Part shown: positions 19,170 to 29,317 of the stretch, one piece after another
How positions within the stretch are numbered: the stretch's first letter is position 1
Layout of the letters: each line of letters begins with the position of its first letter
Source of the DNA: Candidatus Woesearchaeota archaeon
GTDB lineage: Archaea > Nanobdellota > Nanobdellia > Woesearchaeales > UBA10216
Length of the DNA: 64,000 nucleotides
Direction: 5' to 3'
Assembly (NCBI GenBank): GCA_016185705.1
Contig: JACPMZ010000009.1
Span: forward strand, 17,656-81,655
The notes under the pieces: generated by a model
What the model saw: the letters and a program-made list of their open reading frames with translations, nothing else
Told to the model about the DNA's origin: nothing
Databases searched by the model: none
Program-made: the position numbers and the translations under genes

Positions 19170-21566
19170 TTACCTGACTTTTGCCTCTTTCTTTGCCACT
19201 GCTACCAGCGTTTTCACAACAGCATCCGGCTCTAATGACATGCTGTCTATGCCGCAGTCCACCAGGAACTCGGCAAATTCCGGATACGTGGAAGGCGCTT
19301 CGCCGCAGATGCCAATTTTTTTCTTTTTTCTTTTTGCAGCGGCAATTGCATGGCTCACCATCCACTTTACCGCTTCATCCCTCTCATCAAATATGCGCGC
19401 CACCAGCGCTGAGTCGCGGTCAACTCCCAGTGTCATCTGCGTCAGGTCATTGCTGCCTATGCTGAAGCCGTCAAATATTTCTGCAAACTGCTCTGCCAGC
19501 ACGACATTGGTTGGCAGCTCGCACATTACGTATATTTCAAGCCCGTTTTTGTGCTGCACCAGTCCGTTCCTCCTCATTTCTGCGATGACTTTTTTGCCTT
19601 CTTCTGTGCTGCGGCACATCGGCACCATTACTTTTATGTTTGTAAGCCCCATTTCCTCTCTTGCCCTGAGGAGCGCTTTGCATTCCATTGCAAAAGCTTC
19701 CGAGTATTTGCGGTCATAATATCTTGATGCGCCTCTCCAGCCGAGCATAGGGTTGTCTTCTTTCGGCTCAAACTCTTTGCCTCCGATTAAATTTGCGTAT
19801 TCGTTGCTTTTGAAGTCTGACAGCCGCACTATCACGTCTTTTGGGTAAAACGATGCTGCTATGGTCGCAACCCCTTCCGCGAGTTTTTGTATGAAGAACT
19901 CTTTTTTGTCCTTGAAGGAAGCAGTAAGCTCTGCTATCTTTTTCTTGGCTTTTTTGTCTTTTAGTGCGGAAAAATTTATGAGCGCGAGCGGGTGTATGCC
20001 TATGTGGTTGTTTATTATGAACTCTTCCCTTGCCAGGCCGACTCCTGCTACCGGCAGGAAGCTTTCTGAAAACGCTTCTTCAGGGTTGCCTATGTTTACC
20101 ATTATTTTTGTTTTTGTTTTAGGCAGCTTTTTGAGGTTGAACCGCTTCAGCTCGTAGTTGAGCTTTCCTATGTACACGTTTCCCTTTTCTCCTTCTGCGC
20201 AGCTTACAGTCACTTCCTGCCCTGTTTTCAGCATTTTCGTGGCGTCGTTGCATCCTACGATGCAAGTTATTCCAAGCTCGCGGCTCACTATTGCTGCATG
20301 GCATGCTTTGCCTCCGCGGTTCGTGACTATTGCTGCTGCCTGCTTCATTATCGGCACCCAGTCCGGGTCTGTCATCTCTGTAACGAGCACTTCTCCCGGC
20401 TTGAATTCCCTGATGTGCTCCACTGATTCTATTTTCCTTACTTTTCCGGTGCTTATGCTGCTGCCTACGCTGCTTCCGCTCGTTACTGATTTTCCTTTTT
20501 CTTTCAGGACGTACCTTTCCAGCTGCGCTGCATCCCTTCCTGAGTGCACTGTTTCAGGCCTTGCCTGGACTATGTGCAGCTTATTGCTTATTCCGTCTTT
20601 TGCCCATTCTATGTCCATGGGCATGTATCTGCCGTGCTTTCTGCTGTAGTGCTGCTCTATTTTCATTCCCCATTTTGCGAGTTGCAGTATTTCCTCGTCG
20701 CTGAGCACGTATCTTGATTTTTCTGCTTTGCTTACGATTATGTTTTTCACTTTTCTTCCTGCGTACACCATTCTTGTGCCTTTGTCTCCCAGTTTTTTGC
20801 TTATAATCGGCCTGTATTTGCCCATCGTCGCTTTAAACACGTAATATTCGTCAGGGTTGATGCGGCCTTTTACTATGTTCTCGCCCAGTCCGTAGCCGGC
20901 GTTTATCATTACCACTTTGTCAAATCCGCTTTCTGTGTCTATTGTGAACATTACCCCTGAGCCTGCCTTGTCTGCCCGGACCATTTTCTGCACTCCGATG
21001 GACAGCGCAACTTTGAGGTGGCCAAATCCGCGTTCCTGCCTGTAGGCAATTGCCCTGTTCGTGAACAGTGAGGCAATGCATTTTTTGCATGCTTCAAGCA
21101 GCGCTTTTTCCCCTCTTATGTTCAGGTAGGATTCCTGCTGCCCTGCGAAGCTTGCTCCTGGCAGGTCTTCTGCCGTCGCTGAGCTTCTTACTGCAACGTC
21201 TGCTTCTTTCATTCCGCAGCTGATGCTCAGCTTTTTGTAGTGTTTGAGTATTTCATTCCGCAGCTCTTCAGGAAATTTTGAGTTGAGTATCAGCTCCCTT
21301 ATCCTTGAGCCGGCATGCGCAAGCTGCTCGTAGTTGTTCGCATTCAGGTTTTTCAGCAGGCGTTTTACTTCTTTTTTTATGCCTGCTTCCTCCATGAATC
21401 TGCGGTAAGCGCAGGCAGTTGCTGCAAACCCGTTCGGCACATTTATTTTTTCCCGTCTAAGTTCGCGGTGCATCTCGCCAAGGGAAGCGTTCTTTCCGCC
21501 AACCAGAGGAACGTCTTCTATGCCGACTTCGTCAAACCAAAGAACCAGAGCGCTCTTTTTGTCCAT
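19170..21566 (-). CDS. ppsA: Phosphoenolpyruvate synthase
   Basis: VPLVGGKNASLGEM, TNRGGKACHAAIVSRELGI, IGSNDLTQMTLGVDRD, IGICGEAPS. Confidence 0.96.
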   Translation of the reverse strand: MDKKSALVLWFDEVGIEDVPLVGGKNASLGEMHRELRREKINVPNGFAATACAYRRFMEEAGIKKEVKRLLKNLNANNYEQLAHAGSRIRELILNSKFPEELRNEILKHYKKLSISCGMKEADVAVRSSATAEDLPGASFAGQQESYLNIRGEKALLEACKKCIASLFTNRAIAYRQERGFGHLKVALSIGVQKMVRADKAGSGVMFTIDTESGFDKVVMINAGYGLGENIVKGRINPDEYYVFKATMGKYRPIISKKLGDKGTRMVYAGRKVKNIIVSKAEKSRYVLSDEEILQLAKWGMKIEQHYSRKHGRYMPMDIEWAKDGISNKLHIVQARPETVHSGRDAAQLERYVLKEKGKSVTSGSSVGSSISTGKVRKIESVEHIREFKPGEVLVTEMTDPDWVPIMKQAAAIVTNRGGKACHAAIVSRELGITCIVGCNDATKMLKTGQEVTVSCAEGEKGNVYIGKLNYELKRFNLKKLPKTKTKIMVNIGNPEEAFSESFLPVAGVGLAREEFIINNHIGIHPLALINFSALKDKKAKKKIAELTASFKDKKEFFIQKLAEGVATIAASFYPKDVIVRLSDFKSNEYANLIGGKEFEPKEDNPMLGWRGASRYYDRKYSEAFAMECKALLRAREEMGLTNIKVMVPMCRSTEEGKKVIAEMRRNGLVQHKNGLEIYVMCELPTNVVLAEQFAEIFDGFSIGSNDLTQMTLGVDRDSALVARIFDERDEAVKWMVSHAIAAAKRKKKKIGICGEAPSTYPEFAEFLVDCGIDSMSLEPDAVVKTLVAVAKKEAKVR

Positions 21567-21651
21567 GCTCCCATCTGATTTTCAGCGTTTATATAGTTTT
21601 TTGATTTGGCAAAACCTATAATTCATATATTATCAATAACAAAACTTAAAT

Positions 21652-22134
21652 ATGACTCCTGGTTCTCTCATGGTTATGTCTCAGGGTTCAGTTGATTACA
21701 AATCGGGGTTTGATGATAAACCCTGTGATGATAAACCTGGGTATTATTCTGGTTCAGGGGTTTTTGTGCGTTGAGCGGATATACTCGGACTCGCCGTTAT
21801 ACCACCAGAACTCGACATATTCGGCGATGAAGAACCCGGCGATGACAGACATCCATTGACGAAAGGTGAAGCCAGAAGGCAGCTCGCATTCAGGCCTGCA
21901 CAGACCAATACGGGCTACATTGATCACGCTGTGTCAAAAACTCCTTCACAAGAGCCGCCTACCGAAGCAGATATTTCTGAGCGCGTTCTCAGCCACGTTC
22001 CTGAACGAGCAGGAGCCCACAGGGATTACGCGCTTAATCACGGCATGGAAGCTTATCGTGATGACTTGCCTGACAAGGAAGCGCCAGTTTTGTTTGAAGG
22101 CAATGGCAGGCCTGATTTTCTCAAGAGACTTTAA
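21652..22134 (+). pseudogene. Hypothetical ORF interrupted by one in-frame TGA
   Basis: MTPGSLMVMSQGSVDYKSGFDDKPCDDKPGYYSGSGVFVR-TGA(21772)-ADILGLAVIPPELDIFGDEEPGDDRHPLTKGEARRQLAFRP...FLKRL*; the frame is preserved on both sides. Confidence 0.4.
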
Positions 22135-22213
22135 GCAGCATATATTGCTAATCTGCTGGCAGATGCTTAAAGGTTTTAGCGGCAACCAAAAAATTAACGC
22201 TATGACGCTGCAG

Positions 22214-22325
22214 GGTAATGTCATGTAATGTGTGTTACGATAATTAGTTGCAGTGGTAGCGGCTGCTGCTGCGAGAACAAAACTATTGCTGCCGCTATTG
22301 ATTTTCTGCTTAACTTGAAATCGCC
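22214..22325 (+). mobile_element. Possible degenerate relative of the MITE
   Basis: Starts GGTAATGTCA and ends AACTTGAAATCGCC; internal sequence unrelated; no target duplication seen. Confidence 0.4.
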
Positions 22326-22338
22326 CAGAAGCAGAAAC

Positions 22339-22347
22339 CTTTAAATA
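22339..22347 (+). promoter_or_regulatory. Probable TATA box for hppA
   Basis: CTTTAAATA about 22 nt upstream of the ATG. Confidence 0.45.
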
Positions 22348-22369
22348 ATATCCTTATGTAGCTTTTTTC

Positions 22370-24355
22370 ATGGCTTTGTCTGAAATGCTGCTTTTTGCCA
22401 TTGCGTTGCTTGGCAGCTCTGTTGCGCTGCTGTTTGCCCTGTTGCTGGCGCTCAGCGTTTTGCGTTCTGATGCCGGCAGCGGAGCTATGAAGAAAATTGC
22501 TTTTGCCATCAGGCAGGGCGCTGTTGCATATCTCAGCAGGCAGTACAGGACAATTGCGGTTATTACTGTTGTTTTGGCAGTTATTATCGGCGTTCTCATT
22601 GGCTATGTGATGGCAGTTACTTTTGTCCTTGGCGCGCTGCTGTCAGCGGTTGCAGGATTCATTGGCATGATGGTCAGCGTTCGCGCCAATGTTCGCACGG
22701 CTCAGGCAGCCACTAAAAGTTTGAAGGGCGCTTTTTCGGTTGCTTTCAGGGGTGGTGCTGTTACCGGCTTTGCTGTTGCCGGGCTCGGCTTGCTTGGCGT
22801 TACCGCTTTGTTCCTTTTTTTTGACGACCCCCATATTTTGATTGGCTTTGGTTTTGGCGCGAGCTTAATCAGCCTGTTTGCAAGGGTTGGCGGCGGTATT
22901 TACACCAAGGGCGCTGATGTGGGCGCTGATTTGGTCGGCAAGCTTGAGAAGGGCATTCCTGAGGATGACCCCAGAAATCCTGCGGTGATTGCTGATAACG
23001 TTGGCGATAATGTTGGCGACTGCGCAGGCATGGCTGCTGACTTGTTTGAGTCTTACACTGTTACCATTATTGCTGCCATGCTTCTTGCTTTGTCCCTTTC
23101 CCGCTCTGAGATGATTCTTCCGCTTGTTTTGGGCGCTGTTGCCATTTTTGCTTCTGTTCTCGGCAGCTTGTTTGTAAGAGCTGCTTCTGCTGACAGGATT
23201 TGGAGCGCTTTGAACACGGGCATTCTGTTCAGCGCCGGCTTTTCTGCTGTGGGCTTTTTTGTAGTCAATGTTCTGATGTTTGACCACTTTGCTTATTTTT
23301 ACGCTGCGCTTATTGGCCTGGCATTGACAGTCATCATAAGCTTTGTTACCGAGTATTACACCGCAACTAATAGAAAGCCGGTTCAGTTGATTGCAGAGTC
23401 TGCCAAGACCGGCCCTGCTACCACGATTATCATGGGCGTTGCCAAGGGCATGGAATCTACTTTCATCCCGGTGCTTGCCATTGCTGCAGGCGCTTTTCTC
23501 GCTTACACGTTTGGCGGCGGATTTTTCGGGGTTGCGATTGCAGCCACTTCAATGCTTGCGATGACTGCCATTATTGTGGCAGTGGACGCGTACGGCCCTA
23601 TTACTGACAATGCCGGCGGCATTGCTGAGATGAGCAAAATGCCCAGGTCTGTTCGCGAAATAACTGACCCTCTGGATGCTGTGGGCAACACCACGAAAGC
23701 TGTTACCAAGGGCTTTGCCATTGGCTCTGCCGGGCTTGCTGCTTTGTCTTTGTTCGCTGCCTACAGGGATTTAACCGCAGTCGATATACTTGACATTTAC
23801 AATCCTGCTGTTGTCGCAGGGCTTTTCATTGGAGGAATGCTTCCGTTCCTTTTCTCCTCGCTTACCATGAAAGCTGTTGGAAAGGCAGCTTACCTTATGG
23901 TTGAAGAAGTAAGAAGACAGTTCAGGGAAATCCCCGGCCTGATGAAAGGAAAGGCAAATCCTGATTATGCGAAATGCGTTGACATTTCAACTAAAGCAGC
24001 TATCAGGGAGCTTATCCTGCCGGGTTTCATAGCAGTTTTTTCTCCTTTGCTTGTCGGCTTTATTCTCGGCCCCGAAGCTCTTGGCGGATTATTAGCGGGT
24101 GCAATTGTTACCGGCTTGTTGCTTGCCATTACAATGACTACGAGCGGCGCAGCGTGGGACAACGCCAAAAAATTTATTGAAGCAGGAAATCTTGGCGGCA
24201 AGGGCAGCGATGCGCACAAAGCTGCTGTTGTCGGCGATACAGTCGGCGACCCGTTCAAGGACACTTCCGGGCCTGCTTTGAATCCGCTGATTAAGGTTCT
24301 GAACACTGTTGCTTTGCTTGCTGCTACGCTTATTGTCAGTTATCATATTTTCTAG
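22370..24355 (+). CDS. hppA: Membrane-bound proton-translocating pyrophosphatase
   Basis: [56 protein letters not shown]-terminal [22 protein letters not shown]. Confidence 0.97.
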   Translation: MALSEMLLFAIALLGSSVALLFALLLALSVLRSDAGSGAMKKIAFAIRQGAVAYLSRQYRTIAVITVVLAVIIGVLIGYVMAVTFVLGALLSAVAGFIGMMVSVRANVRTAQAATKSLKGAFSVAFRGGAVTGFAVAGLGLLGVTALFLFFDDPHILIGFGFGASLISLFARVGGGIYTKGADVGADLVGKLEKGIPEDDPRNPAVIADNVGDNVGDCAGMAADLFESYTVTIIAAMLLALSLSRSEMILPLVLGAVAIFASVLGSLFVRAASADRIWSALNTGILFSAGFSAVGFFVVNVLMFDHFAYFYAALIGLALTVIISFVTEYYTATNRKPVQLIAESAKTGPATTIIMGVAKGMESTFIPVLAIAAGAFLAYTFGGGFFGVAIAATSMLAMTAIIVAVDAYGPITDNAGGIAEMSKMPRSVREITDPLDAVGNTTKAVTKGFAIGSAGLAALSLFAAYRDLTAVDILDIYNPAVVAGLFIGGMLPFLFSSLTMKAVGKAAYLMVEEVRRQFREIPGLMKGKANPDYAKCVDISTKAAIRELILPGFIAVFSPLLVGFILGPEALGGLLAGAIVTGLLLAITMTTSGAAWDNAKKFIEAGNLGGKGSDAHKAAVVGDTVGDPFKDTSGPALNPLIKVLNTVALLAATLIVSYHIF

Positions 24356-24499
24356 GGTAATGTCAAGTTGTGTGTCCTGCAATCCTGAGCTTGCCGATGC
24401 CTGCTTGGCTGATTTTTTTCTCCCCCCCTTATTTTTTAAGGGGGGGAGAAAAAAATCAGGGAAGGATGCGACGGTTTTGCCACTTAACTTGAAATTACC
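24356..24499 (+). mobile_element. MITE-like element, copy 2
   Basis: Inverted termini GGTAATgTCAAGTT/AACTTGAAATTACC; perfect 9-bp duplication ATTTTCTAG at 24347-24355 and 24500-24508. Confidence 0.92.
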
Positions 24500-24544
24500 A
24501 TTTTCTAGTAAACCATTTAAACTGCTGTCTGATTCTGTATTAGT

Positions 24545-25210
24545 ATGAAAGTATCAGAGCTAAAAGACAAAATACCTGAGCAATTATATAAGGCGATTTC
24601 AGCAAACATATCCGAGTTGCGGCCAGCGCAGGCAAAGGCAGTCAAAGCCGGCCTGCTGGAAGGAAAGAACTTGCTGGTCTGCACGCCTACTGCTTCGGGC
24701 AAGACTTTGATTGCCGAACTCGCAGCCCTGTGCGCCATACTTAACGGCAAGGGAAAGGCAGTTTACATCGTCCCTCTTAAAGCGTTGGCTTCTGAGAAGT
24801 ACAAAGACTTTAAGCAGCGCTACGGCAGCTTGATAAAAATTGCTATTTCCACAGGTGATTTGGATTCTTCTGACAATTATCTGGCTGATTATGATTTGCT
24901 GTTCATGACATCTGAAAAAATGGACAGTTTGCTCCGCCACCATTCTCCGTGGATAAAATCCGTAAAAGTGGTGATAATTGATGAAGTCCACCTTCTCAAC
25001 GACCCAAGCCGGGGTCCGACGCTTGAAATCCTGATTACAATTCTTAAGCAGCTGCTGCCAGGCATGCAGCTAATTGCTTTGTCAGCAACAATTGGAAATG
25101 CAGAGGAACTGGCAGAGTGGCTGGCAGCAAGCCTGGTTGTAGACGCTTGGCGTCCTGTAAAGCTGCATCAGGGCATTTTCCTTGACAACAGGATTCAGTT
25201 TAAGAAGTAA
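24545..25210 (+). CDS. Truncated Hel308/Ski2-like helicase, first RecA-like domain only
   Basis: LRPAQAKAVKAGLLEGKNLLVCTPTASGKTLIAE, IIDEVHLLNDPSRG, LSATIGNAEELAEWL, then stop. Confidence 0.8.
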   Translation: MKVSELKDKIPEQLYKAISANISELRPAQAKAVKAGLLEGKNLLVCTPTASGKTLIAELAALCAILNGKGKAVYIVPLKALASEKYKDFKQRYGSLIKIAISTGDLDSSDNYLADYDLLFMTSEKMDSLLRHHSPWIKSVKVVIIDEVHLLNDPSRGPTLEILITILKQLLPGMQLIALSATIGNAEELAEWLAASLVVDAWRPVKLHQGIFLDNRIQFKK

Positions 25211-25505
25211 GTCTTGCGTGCCTAACCAGTTTTATGCTTGTGACTGCAGCCCATCCCCAGCTGCCTATTACCATCAAAACTCCCAAAAAAGCCAACATTA
25301 TTTCTGGCAGGGGTGGTTCAGTAAATCCGTATGTACCTGCAAGAAACCCGGAAATGTAGAGTAATGCCTGCGTCATCCCTTTCTTTACGTCCACAACAAC
25401 TGTGCCCAATCCGGGAATTATGGCATTAACCAACAAGATTGCCGTAGCCAGTTTTATGTCAGGATTGCCTGAGTGCTTTCTTGACTCGGTGTCTGCGTTT
25501 TCCAC
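25200..25505 (-). CDS. Small membrane protein
   Basis: 101 aa with 2-3 predicted TM segments. Confidence 0.6.
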   Translation of the reverse strand: MENADTESRKHSGNPDIKLATAILLVNAIIPGLGTVVVDVKKGMTQALLYISGFLAGTYGFTEPPLPEIMLAFLGVLMVIGSWGWAAVTSIKLVRHARLTS

Positions 25506-25725
25506 TTAGGAAATTCGCATGGTTTCGTATAAAAACATTGCGCAAACATATATGATAAATACGGATATATAGCAAAGCTTAAATACCGTTTTCCAACATC
25601 TCACGGCTATGGCAAAAGCACTAATTTCAGTCATGCTCTTTGTGCTTCTGCTAATCATTATTGTCTAAAACTCTTAGACACTTCTTCTGGTGTTCTGAAG
25701 CGGTGTCTTGATAAAACGCTAAAAA

Positions 25726-26436
25726 ATGGTAAAAATGGTTGCAGAAAATAAAACAATTGATGATGTACTTACTTTGGATGAACTTCGCTTAAAATTTGGC
25801 AATCACCCTGCCGCAAGAAGTCTCCCGGGAAGTACTGGCCGTGTGAACCCTGTCACTAAAGCAGTTGTGCGAGGAGCTATGATATTTTTGGTGTACGATG
25901 CTCTAAATCCTTATATTAGTCGTTCCGAACGTAGAAGCTATGTCTATTCTGAGGGTAATGGAAACGATGCAACTTTTTTCGATCCCTTGACATCTGAATA
26001 TAGAAGGAGAGAATACCCTAACGAATGTTTTGATCCCGAAATTGAAATAGATGACCGTATAAGTTTTTTAAAGAGACCTTATCTGGTAGGTGTGGATGGT
26101 GAAGGGGTATTTGGAGGCGCAAGGCAGCACTATCTCTCACCTCAGGAACTTAAAAAAGGCAGGAGGGTTATGGTCTCTCATATTAAGATTTTTGATGGGC
26201 TTACTGGGAAAGGCTATGGTGGCGCTCTGCTGGAAGAATTCATAAGCCAAATAGTCAAACCGCGTTTTGATGGTGTACGTTTTGATTGGTCTTATGCTGA
26301 GATTCATGAGGGCTGTGTTGAGTTTTTCGCTAAAAGGGGCTTTGATGTTGTCAACTCTCCTCGAGCAAGGTCATATACAGCAAAATTGTTATTTGAGGAT
26401 GTCGCGCCTTATTATGCAACGCCGAGGGTGGTGTGA
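25726..26436 (+). CDS. GNAT-like acetyltransferase
   Basis: VSHIKIFDGLTGKGYGGALLEEFI followed by FFAKRGFDVV (acetyl-CoA-binding-like motif). Confidence 0.6.
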   Translation: MVKMVAENKTIDDVLTLDELRLKFGNHPAARSLPGSTGRVNPVTKAVVRGAMIFLVYDALNPYISRSERRSYVYSEGNGNDATFFDPLTSEYRRREYPNECFDPEIEIDDRISFLKRPYLVGVDGEGVFGGARQHYLSPQELKKGRRVMVSHIKIFDGLTGKGYGGALLEEFISQIVKPRFDGVRFDWSYAEIHEGCVEFFAKRGFDVVNSPRARSYTAKLLFEDVAPYYATPRVV

Positions 26437-26900
26437 TTATCATGGATGATGCGATTAAGCAGCTGGAAACGACTATTGTCGGAGGGTCTCTTGAATCGTT
26501 TGTATTGCCGAATCGTTCAGCTCTTGCAGTCAGTGATGCGCATTTGGCTGGCAGGCAGCTGACTGCAGTGGTGGTGGAGGAAGGTGTTAAGGTTTATCAT
26601 AATTATCTTGGTGGTGTTTCCAAACCTGAGCATATAAGTGTTTATTCTGTTAATGGCTGTTCAGACGCAGATGTCAGGGTTGGCATGGCTGGCGCTGGTG
26701 TTGGTAATCCGTCTGCGCATCCTGTACTGCCTTTATCAGGAGAAGTTGCGCTGGCTATATTGTCGCAGCTCCCTGCTTCGGGCGATGCATCTGCCAGGTA
26801 TGCTCAGCCTCGCAGGTTTACTGATCCGAAGCCGCTATGGATTAGAAAAACATTTGAAGACAAGGCGAAGTATGTTTGCGTGTCGCTGAAATACGATTAA
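26433..26900 (+). CDS. Hypothetical protein (155 aa), middle gene of a three-gene operon
   Basis: 4-nt overlap with the upstream gene; the next ORF starts 1 nt downstream. Confidence 0.6.
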   Translation: MIIMDDAIKQLETTIVGGSLESFVLPNRSALAVSDAHLAGRQLTAVVVEEGVKVYHNYLGGVSKPEHISVYSVNGCSDADVRVGMAGAGVGNPSAHPVLPLSGEVALAILSQLPASGDASARYAQPRRFTDPKPLWIRKTFEDKAKYVCVSLKYD

Positions 26901-26901
26901 A

Positions 26902-27663
26902 ATGAGCCGTCCAAAATCTGTTAGGAAAACGCTGTTGAATCGCTTCACTGAGGAGCATCTGCTAAGCGTTGCCAGTTATGCGTGCAGGCTTTCCGAGGGC
27001 AATGTCCTTCTCATTGGCGGCGCTTTGAGCCTGCCCCAGGTTTCCGGCTACCCTAAGCTCAGGCCGCGCAGCGAGGATTTGGATTTTATAGTTAATGATG
27101 AGGGGCTGAATGCACTGTGCTGCTCGAATATTATCTGCGCCAGGGAAGGCAGCATTACAGGAAGCCCTGAGATGGGGGGATACCTTGCCTGGATTAATGA
27201 TGTAACTATGGTGTTTTTCCATGGCGCCATCAGGGGTTATCCTTTGTCAGATGAAATTTTTGGCTCTCCTGTTTTCAGGAAGACCTCAGAGGGCGTTGTC
27301 GCAACTATCAGGAATGAGCTTAACATCGCGTTAAAGATAAGAAGGGGGCTTACAAGAGGCAGTATTTACGGAAAGGATAAGCTGGATTTTGCTTCCGCTG
27401 TTCTTGGTTTGAAGGGAAGCGGCGAAGACTTTGATGCTTCCCTCCTTTCTGATTTCATGAGCCCTGATGTCTGCAATGCGTGTCAGATTGGTGAACCTTA
27501 CGGCTGCATGTCTGCCATGAGTGAAGGCGCTCACAATCTGCGTGCCGGAGATAGAACTGTTTTTTTCTCAAAAGTTAAGGAGTGTGCAGAGCGGCTTGAA
27601 GATGTCTGCCGTTACACTGTTACGCCGCCAGCCCCAGCGATTTTACAACAAGCTCGGGGTTGA
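26902..27663 (+). CDS. Nucleotidyltransferase-like protein (AbiEii-like fold suspected)
   Basis: LLIGGALSLPQVSGYPKLRPRSEDLDFIVNDEG ... YGKDKLDFASAVLG. Confidence 0.5.
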   Translation: MSRPKSVRKTLLNRFTEEHLLSVASYACRLSEGNVLLIGGALSLPQVSGYPKLRPRSEDLDFIVNDEGLNALCCSNIICAREGSITGSPEMGGYLAWINDVTMVFFHGAIRGYPLSDEIFGSPVFRKTSEGVVATIRNELNIALKIRRGLTRGSIYGKDKLDFASAVLGLKGSGEDFDASLLSDFMSPDVCNACQIGEPYGCMSAMSEGAHNLRAGDRTVFFSKVKECAERLEDVCRYTVTPPAPAILQQARG

Positions 27664-28864
27664 ACGGCGTCAGGTCAGCGTAGTCCTGCCCTGTTCCCAG
27701 GTAGATGATTGGTTTTTTGGTTACGTAGCTTACTGATATTGCTGCTCCGCCTTTCTCGTCAACGTCTGCTTTCGCCAGTATGATTCCATCCACTCCTATT
27801 GCGTTGTTGAATTCAGCTGCCTGGTTTGTGCAGTCGTTGCCTGTTATTGACTCTCCGACGAATATTTTAAGGTCAGGATTGGTAACCCGCGCTATCTTTG
27901 CCAGCTCTGCTATGAGGTTTTTGTTGCTGTGCTGCCTTCCTGCAGTGTCTATCAGCACAACATCAATGTTTTTGGCCTTGGCGTATGACACTGCATCGTA
28001 GGCAACCGCAGCCGGGTCTGCTCCGTAATCGTGCTTGATTACCGGCACTCCGATTTTTTTTGCGTGCAGCTGTATCTGCTGTATTGCCGCTGCCCTGAAG
28101 GTGTCTGCTGCTGCTATTACGCATTCCATGCCGTTGTCTTTGTACAGCTTTGCCAGCTTTGCAATTGTTGTGGTTTTGCCTGAGCCGTTTATTCCTGCAA
28201 AAAGGATGACATACGGCTTCTTTCCGCGGGCGCTCGCAACAAGGTCTATGCCTGCAACCTGGAACAGCCCTTCTATGCTTTCCCTTAAGCTGTTGGTTAC
28301 TGCTTTCTGCACTTTTCCGCGGGGTACAGGCGTATTGACAATCGCATTCTTCAGGTCATCCTTGATTTTGTCTATTACTTCCAGCGCTACGTTGTTTTCA
28401 AGCAGGACAATCTCCATTTCCTCAAATAATTCATCAAATCTTTTCTCAGATATGGTGGTTGTTGTGACTATTCCGCGCAGCTTTCCGATTACGCCTTCTT
28501 CTGTCTTGAAGGCTGTGGTAACCCTGCTTATGATGCCCCCTTTTCTTTTGTCCTTTTCGCTTTTCTGCAGCTCTGTTTCCTTTTGTTTGAGCTCTTTTCT
28601 GATTTCTTCCATTGCTGAGTCAAGGTGCTGCATGTCCTTGTTGTCGCGGACTACTTTGATGTCCTTGGTCATTTCTCCTACTGCTTCATCTGCCTTTTTT
28701 TCATCCTCCAGATCCTGCGCAGTCGGCTTTTTCTTTTCTTCTGTCTTTTTCTTTATGGTTTCTTTTGCAAGCTGCTTCCTTACTTCTTTTTCCAGCTCAA
28801 GCTCTGCCTGCTTGGAGAATTTGTCAACCACTGTTTTTAGCTTTTTCTTCAGAAAATTAAACAT
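27620..28864 (-). CDS. ftsY: Signal recognition particle receptor FtsY
   Basis: ILFAGINGSGKTTTIAKLAKLYKDNG, ADTFRAAAIQQ, DTAGRQHSNKNLIAEL. Confidence 0.96.
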   Translation of the reverse strand: MFNFLKKKLKTVVDKFSKQAELELEKEVRKQLAKETIKKKTEEKKKPTAQDLEDEKKADEAVGEMTKDIKVVRDNKDMQHLDSAMEEIRKELKQKETELQKSEKDKRKGGIISRVTTAFKTEEGVIGKLRGIVTTTTISEKRFDELFEEMEIVLLENNVALEVIDKIKDDLKNAIVNTPVPRGKVQKAVTNSLRESIEGLFQVAGIDLVASARGKKPYVILFAGINGSGKTTTIAKLAKLYKDNGMECVIAAADTFRAAAIQQIQLHAKKIGVPVIKHDYGADPAAVAYDAVSYAKAKNIDVVLIDTAGRQHSNKNLIAELAKIARVTNPDLKIFVGESITGNDCTNQAAEFNNAIGVDGIILAKADVDEKGGAAISVSYVTKKPIIYLGTGQDYADLTPFNPELVVKSLGLAA

Positions 28865-29264
28865 TTTGTACCATGCTGCTTAACTCCAGCTCAAGTTTTT
28901 TCATCATTTCTTCGCCCCTTTCAGCCTGTTTGCGCATCCGGGCTGCGTACTGGCTCAGCTCCAGTTTTCTTTCCTGCAGCATTCTCCTGACCTCCTCAGC
29001 GCTTTTCCGCACGCACACGCCAGCGCCAACATTGACCACGAGATGCCTTTCATCTTTCAGCTGCGCCTTTAAAAATATTCCTTCGCTGATGGGGCTTAGC
29101 ATTTCTGCGCTCTTTCTTCCTTTCAGGTCTGCTATGCTGTCAATGTTTGCTTCCAGTTCCTTGCCCTTCCTCTCAACAGCTTCAAGCTGCTGCTGAATCT
29201 CTCTGACATTCTGGGCAGTCATCTGGAGCTGCAGGTATTTTTGCTTTATTTCTTCTTCTCCCAT
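28857..29264 (-). CDS. pfdA: Prefoldin alpha subunit
   Basis: Coiled-coil protein with GIFLKAQLKDERHLVVNVGAGVCVRKS core; 8-nt overlap with ftsY. Confidence 0.85.
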   Translation of the reverse strand: MGEEEIKQKYLQLQMTAQNVREIQQQLEAVERKGKELEANIDSIADLKGRKSAEMLSPISEGIFLKAQLKDERHLVVNVGAGVCVRKSAEEVRRMLQERKLELSQYAARMRKQAERGEEMMKKLELELSSMVQNV

Positions 29265-29317
29265 AACTTCTTAGAAGTCCACAGCGGTTTAAAAAGGTTT
29301 GCGCCTTGTCGTAATTT

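Noticed and set aside
21772-21774. Selenocysteine codon interpretation of the in-frame TGA
   Set aside because: No recognisable selenoprotein family and no SECIS identified by eye; nonsense mutation or separate peptides are simpler
24309-24548. ORF spanning MITE copy 2 (CVSCNPELADACLADFFLP...)
   Set aside because: The same peptide is encoded by each MITE copy through its sequence; the element ends and target duplications explain the conservation better than coding
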